Positions 1-9,429 of a DNA stretch of 64,000 nt are shown here, in pieces. Within the stretch, counting starts at the first letter, position 1; every line of letters begins with the position of its first letter. Origin of the DNA: Gammaproteobacteria bacterium (lineage in GTDB: Bacteria > Gemmatimonadota > Gemmatimonadetes > Longimicrobiales > Gaopeijiaceae); assembly GCA_009840525.1 (NCBI GenBank), contig VXNP01000152.1, positions 1 to 64,000 on the forward strand. The letters are read 5' to 3'. The position numbers and the translations under genes are program-made. Under the pieces are notes generated by a model. The model saw only the letters and a list, made by a program, of their open reading frames with translations, had not been told where the DNA came from and did no database searches.

Positions 1-51
<51 letters not shown>

Positions 52-855
52 GGCAGGGAGGGCGAACTGCTCGAGGCGATTGTGGGACCGGACCGGGGCC
101 TCCGCCGCCGGGCGGCGCTCGACCTGGCCGGGTGGGCAGGTGTCCCGGCCGAGGAGCTCCCCATCCGCACCGGCGATCCACCGCGGACGCTTGCCTCCGG
201 CGAGGACGAGACCGGCTTCGCGACCGCCCGGGCGCTCTATTCCGGAACGGTGGCCGACGAGGGCCGACGCCTGCTCCGGCGCCAGGTCGCCCGCTACCAC
301 CGAACCCAGCCGCTCCGACCGGGCATGCCGCTCGCCGAGGCCCGCGAGGCTCTGCCCCCCGGCACGGGCGCGGAACTGGCCGATGCGCTGCTCGCGCACC
401 TGGCGGACAAGGGCGAACTGGAGGTCCGCCGCGAGCTGGTGCGCAAGCCCGGCTTCACGCCCTCCCTCACCGCGGAGCAGCAAGGCGTGCGGTCGGGCCT
501 GGCGGAGCAATACCGGGCCGCGGGTCTCTCGCCACCCTCCATCCGCGATCTTCCCGCCCCGCTCCGCGACCATCCAGACCTGTGGCCCATCCTCAAGCTG
601 ATGGAACAGGCCGGCGACATCGTCGTGTTGAACGACGACTTCTTCGCCGACGCAGACGCGGTCGAACGGGGGGCACGGGACGTTCAGGAACGGCTCGTGG
701 GCCGATCCGGCCTCGGTCCCGCGGACTTCCGCGAGGTTCTGCCCGTCACCCGCCGGCACCTGCTCCCTCTGCTCGCCTGCTTCGACCGGCTCGGGGTCAC
801 GGTTCGGCGCGGCAGCGGGCGGGACGTGCCCGCCACCCCGGTTCCGACCTCCTGA
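52..855 (+). CDS. selB: Selenocysteine-specific elongation factor SelB, C-terminal part
   Basis: The reading frame is already open at the left edge, so the gene is 5'-truncated by the window and the GTPase domain is missing. The visible part (about 268 residues) corresponds to the winged-helix C-terminal region that binds the SECIS RNA hairpin. The closing pattern 'RRHLLPLLACFDRLGVTVRR' matches the last winged helix of bacterial SelB, where a basic helix is followed by 'YFDRxGVTxR'. SelB delivers Sec-tRNA to in-frame UGA codons on the ribosome. Its presence suggests the organism makes selenoproteins, but selA, selC and selD are not visible here. Assignment is from motif recognition only. Confidence 0.8.
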   Translation, partial: GREGELLEAIVGPDRGLRRRAALDLAGWAGVPAEELPIRTGDPPRTLASGEDETGFATARALYSGTVADEGRRLLRRQVARYHRTQPLRPGMPLAEAREALPPGTGAELADALLAHLADKGELEVRRELVRKPGFTPSLTAEQQGVRSGLAEQYRAAGLSPPSIRDLPAPLRDHPDLWPILKLMEQAGDIVVLNDDFFADADAVERGARDVQERLVGRSGLGPADFREVLPVTRRHLLPLLACFDRLGVTVRRGSGRDVPATPVPTS

Positions 856-953
856 GCGACGCCTGTCGCGGCCTGACGGAAGAGTTGAACATTTCGAGCC
901 TGAGCGGTGTCCTATCGAAGCAGCGAGGCACGGCAAGCCGGCGCCCGTCGATG

Positions 954-983
954 TTGACAGAGAGGGTGGCGCCCTCGTACCAT
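954..983 (+). promoter_or_regulatory. Possible sigma-70-type promoter
   Basis: A consensus -35 TTGACA at 954-959 is followed after 18 nt by TACCAT (four of six matches to TATAAT). It lies in the 220-nt gap between selB and the secreted protein at 1076, in the right direction to drive that gene. Nothing else is recognised in the gap apart from the hairpin at 1047. Confidence 0.4.
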
Positions 984-1046
984 GCCGTGGTGGTGCAGAC
1001 TCATTTTTTCCAGGATGCCTGGGAGGGCTATCGTTCCTAAGCTACT

Positions 1047-1063
1047 GCACAGAAAAACTGTGC
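1047..1063 (+). promoter_or_regulatory. 5'-UTR hairpin next to the ribosome binding site
   Basis: GCACAG, five A residues, then CTGTGC form a perfect 6-bp stem with an A5 loop. It ends immediately before the Shine-Dalgarno GGAGGGG (1064-1070) of the gene starting at 1076. It could affect translation or mRNA stability. There is no U-run, so it is not a standard terminator. Confidence 0.4.
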
Positions 1064-1075
1064 GGAGGGGTTGAT

Positions 1076-1522
1076 ATGAGACGCTTCCTACGCGTCTTGA
1101 CAGGCCTCCTCCTCATCCCGCTCGTTGGTCTGGATCCTACCTCGGCCCAGGAAACGGGTGATCGGGGACGCCAGCAGAATCCCGGATTCGAGTTGCGTCA
1201 GAACTACCCGAATCCGTTCAATCCGGAGACCCGCATCCCCTTCTCGTTGGGTGAAGAGTTGTTTTCGGGCGGGGAGCCGGTCGTCGTGTCGATTCGCATC
1301 TACAACGTGCTCCAGCAGTTGGTCGCCTCCCCCACGGCCCTGCGCAACCCGGGCAGCGACGGCTTCCCCGTGTCCGACATGGAGTACGAAACACCGGGGG
1401 ACTATGAAGCCTACTGGGATGGCCGGGACCTCGAAGGCAACCAGGTTGCGTCCGGGATCTATCTCCTCGTAATGGAGGTGAACGGTCGCTCGAACGTCAT
1501 CAAGATGTTCGTGACCAAGTAG
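1076..1522 (+). CDS. Small secreted protein with FlgD-like / T9SS-type Ig fold
   Basis: 148 residues. An N-terminal signal peptide (about residues 1-24, ending in 'SAQ') is followed by the motif 'QNYPNPFNPETRIPFSL', then 'YNVLQQLV', 'YWDGRDLEGNQVASGIYLLVM' split over two strands, and a closing beta strand. This is the FlgD Ig-like fold used as a C-terminal domain in Bacteroidota and Gemmatimonadota exported proteins. Here the domain is almost the whole protein, so there is no catalytic cargo. The start is fixed by a strong GGAGGGG ribosome site and the hairpin before it. It may be a stand-alone surface or secretion module; the role is unknown. Confidence 0.65.
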   Translation: MRRFLRVLTGLLLIPLVGLDPTSAQETGDRGRQQNPGFELRQNYPNPFNPETRIPFSLGEELFSGGEPVVVSIRIYNVLQQLVASPTALRNPGSDGFPVSDMEYETPGDYEAYWDGRDLEGNQVASGIYLLVMEVNGRSNVIKMFVTK

Positions 1523-1641
1523 GCCTGCGGCTGGCCGCCGCTTCTCCCGCACCCTACGATTAGCCTGTCCGCGCCCGATTCGCGGGTCGCAGTCGGCCAT
1601 CGCCCGACTGTTGCGGGCGACCGCTTCACGGGAGGAGCCGC

Positions 1642-2916
1642 ATGACGCCGCTCGACCGCCGCAACTTCATCCGCACCACCGCAGCCGCCGGTCTGGCCGC
1701 GCTTCCCGCCGGAGGGCTGGCGGCCCGCATCGCCGAAGGCGCCGAGTCCGCATCAGGCACCCCATCGGCCAGCCCCGCGCCCCCGAGTCTCGCCCTCGAC
1801 GATCCGCTCGGCGTCCGCCCCAGCTTCCCCGTGACCGGGGAACTCGCCTACCTCAACACGGCTTCCGTCGGGCCCATCCCGATCCCCGTGCGCGACGCGC
1901 TGTATGCCTACGCGGACGGCAAGATGCGGAGACAGGGCGGAGGTTCCGGCCCTTCCCCGCGGCAAAGAGCCGTCGCCGGGTTCGCCGGGTTGTTCGGGGC
2001 CGGCGAGGACGAGATCGCCCTTCTCTATTCCACGACGGACGCGGAGAACATCGTCGCTAGTGCGCTCGACTGGCGCGAGGGCGACAACATCGTGGTCGAC
2101 GAACTGCATTTCGTCTCCACCTACGTGCTCCACCGGCAGCTCGAGCAGCGGATGGGGGTCGAGCTGCGTGTGGTGCCGTCGCGCGACGGCGTGGTCACCA
2201 CCGAGGACTTCGAGCACCGGACCGACGCGCGCACCCGGCTCGTGAGCGTGGCGTGGGTGTCCAACCGGAACGGCTTCCGCCACGATCTGCCCGCGCTGGC
2301 CGAGCTGGCGCACGCGCACGGGGCCTATCTCTACGCCGATGCCGTCCAGGCGCTGGGCACCTTCCCCGTGAATCTGCGACAGGAAGGCGTCGACTTCGCC
2401 GGCGCCAACGGCTACAAGTGGCTGCACGCGGACTTCGGCTGCGCCCCCTTCTTCGCCCGCCGCGAGCACCTTGAGTGGATGGCGCCCGACCGCTACGGGC
2501 ACCGGCAGGTGGCCGAGACCCTGCCGGGGCATCGCTACCGCCTGCGCAGCAGCGCCGCCAGGTTCGAGTACGCGAGCCTGGCCAACGGTCCGGTGGCCGG
2601 CATGGCGGCCGCGCTCGACTTCCTCGCCGAGGTGGGGCTGGACCGCATCGCCGGGCACACCCACGCGCTGGCCGGCGAACTGCGCGCGGGAGCGGAAGCG
2701 CTGGGGATGCAGCTGTTCACCCCTCCCCGCAATCCGTCTCCCATCGTGAGCTTCTACCACGGCCTGGAACATGAAGCGCTGGCGAAGGCGCTCGCCGACG
2801 AGGGCATCGCCATCACGTTCCAGGAGGAAGGCCGCCTCCTGCGCGCCGCCGTGGCGATGTTCAACAACCGCGAGGACGTGGACCGTCTGCTGGGGGTGCT
2901 GGCGCGGATGGTCTAG
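1642..2916 (+). CDS. Tat-exported class V aminotransferase-fold PLP enzyme
   Basis: 424 residues. The Tat leader 'RRNFIRTTAAAG' is followed by a hydrophobic stretch and an Ala-rich cleavage area. The body has the fold-type I layout: 'LNTASVGPIP' near the N terminus, 'YADAVQALG' (the Asp that contacts the pyridine nitrogen), and 'NGYKW' with Lys259 as the likely Schiff-base lysine. Relatives include cysteine desulfurases, kynureninases and isopenicillin N epimerase-like enzymes; the substrate cannot be deduced. A second Tat-exported member lies at 32980-34320. The GGAGGAGCC ribosome site at about 1631-1640 supports the start. A periplasmic PLP enzyme implies export as a folded holoenzyme. Confidence 0.75.
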   Translation: MTPLDRRNFIRTTAAAGLAALPAGGLAARIAEGAESASGTPSASPAPPSLALDDPLGVRPSFPVTGELAYLNTASVGPIPIPVRDALYAYADGKMRRQGGGSGPSPRQRAVAGFAGLFGAGEDEIALLYSTTDAENIVASALDWREGDNIVVDELHFVSTYVLHRQLEQRMGVELRVVPSRDGVVTTEDFEHRTDARTRLVSVAWVSNRNGFRHDLPALAELAHAHGAYLYADAVQALGTFPVNLRQEGVDFAGANGYKWLHADFGCAPFFARREHLEWMAPDRYGHRQVAETLPGHRYRLRSSAARFEYASLANGPVAGMAAALDFLAEVGLDRIAGHTHALAGELRAGAEALGMQLFTPPRNPSPIVSFYHGLEHEALAKALADEGIAITFQEEGRLLRAAVAMFNNREDVDRLLGVLARMV

Positions 2917-2971
2917 GACGCTCGCCCGCGCCGGTGCAGGCGACGGAGAGAAGGCGGACCGCGAACCGACG

Positions 2972-4036
2972 TCAGTGCTCCAGCAGCGTCTCCACGTGCG
3001 CAGCCGCGGCGAGCGCCGTCCCGTCCAGGTTGTAGCCGCCCTCGAGCAGCGACACCAGGCGCCCCTCGCAGCAACTGTCGGCGTAGTCCATCGCCATGCG
3101 GGTCATGCGCCGGAAGGCGTCGTCCGTGAGGTCGAAGCATCCCAGCAGGTCGTCACGGCGGCTGTCGAAGCCGGCCGAGACGATCACGAAATCGGGGTCG
3201 AAGGCGGCCACCGCGGGCGAGAGCGCGTTATCCCAGTAGCGCAGCATGTCGGCATCGCTCGACCCGCACTCCAGGTGCACGTTGATGTTCAGACCCGCGC
3301 CGTCTCCCTCGCCGGTGAGCGACGGATCGCCGGTTCCGGGATACGCGTTCCAGTCGTGGGACGAGAAGAAGAGCACCGACGGGTCGTCGTAGAAGGCGTT
3401 CTGGGTAGCGTTGCCGTGGTGGTAGTCCCAGTCGATGACCAGGACCTTCTCGTGGCCGTGAATCTCTTGGGCGTACTTCGCCGCGATGGCCGCGTTGCTG
3501 TAGTAGCAGAAGCCCTCTTCGGCGCCGGTATTGTTGGCGTGGTGCCCGGGAGGCCGGATGGCGCAGAAGACGTTGCGCGCCCGCCCCTCGGCGACCACGT
3601 CCACGCCGGTGAGCGCGCCGGACACCGCGAGTTCCGCCACCGTCGCGCTCACGCCCAGTTGGCGCACCGAATCCACGTGTTCGCCGGTGTGGTGGGCGCG
3701 AATGCGGAGCAGGGGATCGACGGTGGGCGCGACGGGCACGGTCGCCTCGGTGAGCCCACGCGCTTCCAGCTCGGCCCGCATGCGCACCAGCCGCTCCGGG
3801 ATCTCCGGCGGGCGGGAGCCGTTCGGCCGAACGAGCACGTGATCGAGGTAGCGCGGGTCGTAGATGAGGGCGGTTCCGGCGGCCTGCGGGGAGGTCCCGG
3901 ATGGGCGTTCGCGGCTTGACGGGGAAGCATCCGCGCCCGCGCGGAAGGGTCCGCCACGCGCGGGAAGCGTCGTTGCCAGGGCGGGCAGGGCCCCGAGCGC
4001 CACGGCTGAGGATTTCACGAAATCGCGCCTGTCCAT
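2972..4036 (-). CDS. Tat-exported histone deacetylase-like amidohydrolase
   Basis: 354 residues from the ATG at 4036; a GTG two codons upstream is less likely. A Tat leader 'MDRRDFVKSSAVALGALP' is followed by an arginase/HDAC fold. Visible active-site motifs are 'IRPPGHHANN' (tandem His), 'DWDYHHGNATQ' (zinc Asp and His) and 'GFCYYSNAAIA'; a Gly-rich 'LEGGYNLDG' lies near the end. Bacterial class II relatives deacetylate acetylpolyamines or other N-acetyl amines. The leader implies periplasmic action, so the substrate is unlikely to be a DNA-bound protein. It is convergent with the PLP enzyme at 1642 and divergent from the amidohydrolase at 4148. Confidence 0.8.
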   Translation of the reverse strand: MDRRDFVKSSAVALGALPALATTLPARGGPFRAGADASPSSRERPSGTSPQAAGTALIYDPRYLDHVLVRPNGSRPPEIPERLVRMRAELEARGLTEATVPVAPTVDPLLRIRAHHTGEHVDSVRQLGVSATVAELAVSGALTGVDVVAEGRARNVFCAIRPPGHHANNTGAEEGFCYYSNAAIAAKYAQEIHGHEKVLVIDWDYHHGNATQNAFYDDPSVLFFSSHDWNAYPGTGDPSLTGEGDGAGLNINVHLECGSSDADMLRYWDNALSPAVAAFDPDFVIVSAGFDSRRDDLLGCFDLTDDAFRRMTRMAMDYADSCCEGRLVSLLEGGYNLDGTALAAAAHVETLLEH

Positions 4037-4147
4037 GACCACCCCACTTGTCGACCGGGATCGCTTTTCCTCCGGCGGGCATAATACTTCTGTTGTCGAG
4101 TCGCCCGAAAGATTGTCTGATTACGGTCACCCCAGCCGGAGGAAGCC

Positions 4148-5997
4148 ATGAAGCCCGAACCCAGGTCGGCGTACCGACTCGCCATCGTCGCCGCGCTCGC
4201 GACGGGGCTCATGCTGCTCTGGATCATCGGTGCGGTCGGGCTCATCGGCGTGGAGGGCGATCCATTCGACCGTTCGTACGGGGGCGTGCTCGCCGTCGGC
4301 ATGATGGGGGCCCTGATCGCCCGCTTCCGGCCGCGGGGAATGGCGCGCGCGATGGTCGCGGCGGCGTTCGCCCAGGCGCTGGTGGCCGTAATCGCCCTGA
4401 TCATCGGCAAGCAGCACTCCCCGGTCAGCTCCGTGGTAGAGATCCTGGGCCTGAACGGGTTCTTCGTGGTGCTCTGGGTGGTGTCGGCGCGGCTGTTCAT
4501 CCGGGCCGCGCGATTGCGGAGCTCGGCGGAAATGACCACCCGCGCTATCCCGATCCTGATCGCCATGGGGCTGGCGTTGCCGGCAACGCTCGAAGCCCAG
4601 GCCGGCGCGCCGGGGCAGGCGTCCGCCCCGCCCAGGACCATCTTCGACGGGGCGACGGTGATCGACGGCACCGGAGCTTCGGCCAGGACCGGCGTGGCCA
4701 TCGTGATCGAAGGAGAAGGCATCGCCTCCGTCGTCCAGGCTGCGGACCTGACCGACGAGCTACGCGAGGGCGCCGAGGTCATCGACGCGAGCGGATGGTT
4801 TGCCATCCCCGGTCTCGTCGAGTCGCATACGCACGTGGCTACGATGGCCAACCGCGCTCGGGCCGAGTTTATCCTCAACCGCCAGCTGTATGCGGGGATC
4901 ACGACGGCGCGTGACATGGCGGGCGACGTGCGCTCGCTCATGGACCTGCAGCGCGCTTCCCTGGTCAAGGAGATCGACGCGCCCGACCTGTACTTCTCGG
5001 CGCTCATGGCGGGACCGGTGTTCTTCACCGATCCGCGCACGGTCTCGTCGGCGGCGGGCGAGACGCCCGGCGAGGTGTCGTGGATGCAGGCCGTCACGGA
5101 GGAGACCGATCTGGCGCAGGCCGTGGCGCAGGCTCGGGGCACCTGGGCCACCGGCATCAAGACCTATGCGGCGATCGACGGAGACCTGCTGGCCGCGATC
5201 ACCGCCGAAGCCGACAGGCAGGGAATTCCGGTGTGGTCGCACACGCACGTCGGGCCGGCGCGGGCGCTCGAGGTGGCCGGGACGGGCGTGCGCTCGATGT
5301 CGCACGTGTGCAGCGTCGGCAGCGCGGCGATCCCGGACGGCGTCTTTCGCGAGGGGCAGGAGGGGCGCCGCACCGGGTTCGTGGAGGTCGACCTGAAACA
5401 CCCGGCGGTGGATTCGGTTTTCGCGCTCATGAGGCGGCACGGCACGGTGCTGGACGCGACCATCCGGGTCGTCGTCCAGGTCGGGCTGAGGCGCATGGCG
5501 GCGATCGACACGGTCAACGCGCCCCTTCCCGGTGAAGCTGCGGAGGGCGCGGAAGCAGGGCCGGGACCTCGGCGGCCGCCCATCGACCGGCGCCGCCGCG
5601 GCGTGCGTGCCGGGTGCGAGACGGCCGACGCGATTGCACTCACCCGCCGGGCGTGGGAGGCGGGCGTCATGGTCGCGACCGGGACCGACGGCATGACTCC
5701 GCCCACCTCCGATTTCCCGGCGCTCTTCGACGAAATCCGCCACCTGCACGACGACGTGGGGATGCCGATGCTGGACGTGCTGAAGGCGGCCAGTTACCAC
5801 GGTGCCGTCGCGCTGGGGCTGGAAGACTCGATCGGCACGATCGAGCCCGGCAAGCACGCCGACATCGTCTTCCTGCGGGAGGACCCGCTGGCCGGGCCGG
5901 AGAGCCTGCGCTCGGTGGAACTCACGGTGAAGCGCGGTACGCCGTACTACCGGCGGGACTTCGTGCTCGGAGCGCCGCGCGCAGGACCACCGGGACG

Positions 5998-6001
<4 letters not shown>
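4148..6001 (+). CDS. Membrane domain fused to metal-dependent amidohydrolase
   Basis: 617 residues in one frame with a good GGAGGA ribosome site. Residues 1-125 contain about four hydrophobic segments. An internal Met at residue 129 (4532) begins a second, complete-looking signal peptide ending 'LEAQA'. The rest is an amidohydrolase: HxH metal site His227/His229, the carboxylated-lysine position at Lys338, His365 and His367, then 'TGTDG' and the C-terminal '[14 protein letters not shown]'. Family members hydrolyse cyclic amides, dipeptides or similar compounds. The protein is either a true fusion or two genes joined by a lost stop codon. The stop overlaps the next start by ATGA, so the sigma-54 regulator downstream is translationally coupled. 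Confidence 0.8.
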
Positions 6002-7503
<1,502 letters not shown>

Positions 7504-7514
7504 CCGCCGGCGGC

Positions 7515-7556
7515 CTACAATTCTGTAGCTTCGTTCTCAATCCTACCAAAATGTAG
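7515..7556 (+). promoter_or_regulatory. Twin activator sites CTAC-N6-GTAG upstream of amt
   Basis: Two copies of CTAC-N6-GTAG lie at 7515-7528 and 7543-7556, 28 bp centre to centre. The second extends to perfect 6-bp arms (TCCTAC...GTAGGA, 7541-7558). They sit about 150 and 123 bp before the start predicted from the -24/-12 element, the normal range for upstream activator sequences bound by sigma-54 activators. Binding by the adjacent regulator is inference. Confidence 0.7.
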
Positions 7557-7647
7557 GAACCGCTGTTTGCGGCCGTGCCCCCATCCGCCTGCGGCACATC
7601 CCGCAAGAACAGACACGGCAACAGGTTGCGCATCCAGCACGTCCCCC

Positions 7648-7661
7648 GGCATGCCGCTTGC
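7648..7661 (+). promoter_or_regulatory. Sigma-54 (-24/-12) promoter of amt-PII
   Basis: CGGCAT-GCCGC-TTGCC fits TGGCAC-N5-TTGC, with the invariant GG at 7648-7649 and GC at 7660-7661 separated by exactly 10 nt. The predicted transcription start is near 7673, about 80 nt before the amt ATG. It is on the same strand as amt and downstream of the two palindromes. Confidence 0.7.
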
Positions 7662-7754
7662 CCTGCACCGCCCCGAACCGGTCGCGGACCGAGCAGCCCG
7701 CGGACGAATCCGCGCGCCCGCGCCCACGCTGGACCGACTCCCGGGAGGTGAACC

Positions 7755-9056
7755 ATGCGGTTCCTCATGACGCTTGCGTCAGTCGTACTCCTCGCCGCCT
7801 TTCCCGATGCGGCCGCCGCGCAGACGGCCTCGGCGGCCGACGCGCTCTTCGCGGTCAACAACACCTGGATGATGGTGGCGACCTTCCTCGTCTTCGTCAT
7901 GCACCTGGGGTTCGCCACCCTCGAGTCCGGGCTGACCCAGTCGAAGAACACGGTGAACATCCTCTTCAAGAACATGGGGATCATCGCCATCGGGCTCCTC
8001 ACCTACACCCTGGTGGGGTTCAACCTGATGTATCCGGACGAGTTCGCGCTCGGCGGCTTCCTCGGCTTCACCGGGATGGGCATCGGCACGGACGCCGCCG
8101 GGGTGACGGCCGAGTACAACCCGGGCTACACGTATTGGACGGACTTCCTGTTCCAGGCGATGTTCGCCGCCACGGCGGCGACGATCGTGTCCGGGGCCGT
8201 GGCGGAGCGGGTGAAGCTCGGTTCGTTCCTGCTGTTCGCGACGATCTACGTCATGTTCGTCTATCCCGTGGTCGGGTCGTGGAAGTGGGGCGGGGGCTGG
8301 CTGGACGGGCTGGGGTTCTACGATTTCGCCGGTTCGACGATCGTCCACTCGGTGGGCGGCTGGGCCGCGCTCGCGGGCGTGATCTTCCTCGGTCCCCGGC
8401 TGGGGAAGTACGTCAACGGCGAGATCCGGCCGATCCTCGGCCACAATCTCCCGCTCGCCGTCATGGGGATGTTCCTCCTCTGGCTGGGCTGGTTCGGCTT
8501 CAACGGGGGTTCGGTGCTGAGCGCCGACCCGGGACTGGTCTCGTACGTGCTCGTCACCACCTCGCTCGCGGCCGCCGCCGGCATTGTCGGGGCCATGGCG
8601 ACGACCTGGGTGGTCCACAGGCATCCGGACGCCTCGATGGTCCTGAACGGGGCGCTCGCCGGGCTCGTCGGAGTGACCGCCGGCGCGGATGTGGTGAGCG
8701 TTACGGCCGCGGTCATCATCGGCCTCGTCGCGGGGGTGATCGTCGTCATCTCCGTCGAGTCGTTCGACCGCGCAAAGCTCGACGATCCCGTCGGGGCGAT
8801 CTCCGTGCACCTGACCTGCGGCGTCTGGGGGACGCTCGCCGTGGGGATCTTCAGCGCGGATCACAGCCTCCTGACCCAGTTGGTGGGCGTGGCGGCATGC
8901 GGGGCCATCGCCTTCCCGGCGGCCGCGCTCATCTTCCTTGTCCTCAGGAGTACCGTCGGCCTCCGGGTGAGCCCCGAGGAGGAACGGCGGGGCTTGGACC
9001 TCGCGGAGCACAACATGGAAGCCTACCCGGATTACACCATCTTCACGGCTCGCTGA
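7755..9056 (+). CDS. amt: Ammonium transporter Amt
   Basis: 433 residues with a cleavable signal peptide (1-22, 'AAAAQ') and about eleven membrane segments. Landmarks are 'WTDFLFQAMFAATAATIVSGAVAER', here split across helices, the first pore histidine in 'STIVHSVGGWAAL' and the second in 'GAISVHLTCGVWGTLAVG', so the twin-His conducting pore is intact. It moves ammonium across the cytoplasmic membrane and is normally gated by a PII trimer; the PII gene follows 25 nt later. A strong GGGAGGTG ribosome site fixes the start. Transcription is probably from the -24/-12 promoter at 7648. Confidence 0.95.
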   Translation: MRFLMTLASVVLLAAFPDAAAAQTASAADALFAVNNTWMMVATFLVFVMHLGFATLESGLTQSKNTVNILFKNMGIIAIGLLTYTLVGFNLMYPDEFALGGFLGFTGMGIGTDAAGVTAEYNPGYTYWTDFLFQAMFAATAATIVSGAVAERVKLGSFLLFATIYVMFVYPVVGSWKWGGGWLDGLGFYDFAGSTIVHSVGGWAALAGVIFLGPRLGKYVNGEIRPILGHNLPLAVMGMFLLWLGWFGFNGGSVLSADPGLVSYVLVTTSLAAAAGIVGAMATTWVVHRHPDASMVLNGALAGLVGVTAGADVVSVTAAVIIGLVAGVIVVISVESFDRAKLDDPVGAISVHLTCGVWGTLAVGIFSADHSLLTQLVGVAACGAIAFPAAALIFLVLRSTVGLRVSPEEERRGLDLAEHNMEAYPDYTIFTAR

Positions 9057-9081
9057 GACCACCCACCCGAGACGGGAGTGC

Positions 9082-9426
9082 ATGATGAAACTCGTAATTG
9101 CGTACGTTCAGCCCGATCGGCTGCACAGCGTCAAGGAAGCGCTGGCCGAGGTGGAAGTGGGACGGATGTCGGTGACCAACGCCCTCGGCTGCGGACAGCA
9201 GGGAGGGTTCACGGAGACCTACCGGGGAGCCGACTTCGAGGTGAGGCTCCGCAAGAAGGTGCGCTTCGAGATCGCCGTGAACGACAATTTCCTGGAACGG
9301 ACCAAGCAGGCGATCATCAAGGGCGCGCGCACCGGGAACATCGGCGACGGAGTGATCTTCGTGCTTGAACTCGCGGAGTGCTACCGGATCCGGACGGGTG
9401 AGGAGGGCTCCCCCGCGATCGGCTGA
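9082..9426 (+). CDS. glnK: PII signalling protein (GlnK/GlnB-type), variant T-loop
   Basis: 114 residues; ATG at 9082 or the next codon. PII fold landmarks are present: 'KEALAEVEVGRMSV', the T-loop 'GQQGGFTETYRGADF', 'ARTGNIGDGVIFV' and 'YRIRTGEEG'. The genetic link to amt points to GlnK, which blocks Amt when nitrogen is plentiful. Aligned with E. coli GlnB by eye, the residue at uridylylation site Tyr51 is Phe (Phe52 here), and Lys85 and Lys90 are replaced by Asn and Val. Gln39 and Arg101/Arg103 are kept. Uridylylation by GlnD at Tyr51 is therefore not possible, and nucleotide binding may differ. Confidence 0.88.
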   Translation: MMKLVIAYVQPDRLHSVKEALAEVEVGRMSVTNALGCGQQGGFTETYRGADFEVRLRKKVRFEIAVNDNFLERTKQAIIKGARTGNIGDGVIFVLELAECYRIRTGEEGSPAIG

Positions 9427-9429
9427 GGT

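Noticed and set aside
1753-2772. Long open frames opposite the PLP enzyme and many other genes
   Set aside because: High-GC third positions open antisense frames; these have no domain motifs, no ribosome sites and Arg/Pro-rich composition.
7571-7640. Other GG...GC pairs upstream of amt as -24/-12 elements
   Set aside because: Spacing between GG and GC is 8 or 9 nt instead of 10; only the element at 7648 fits.
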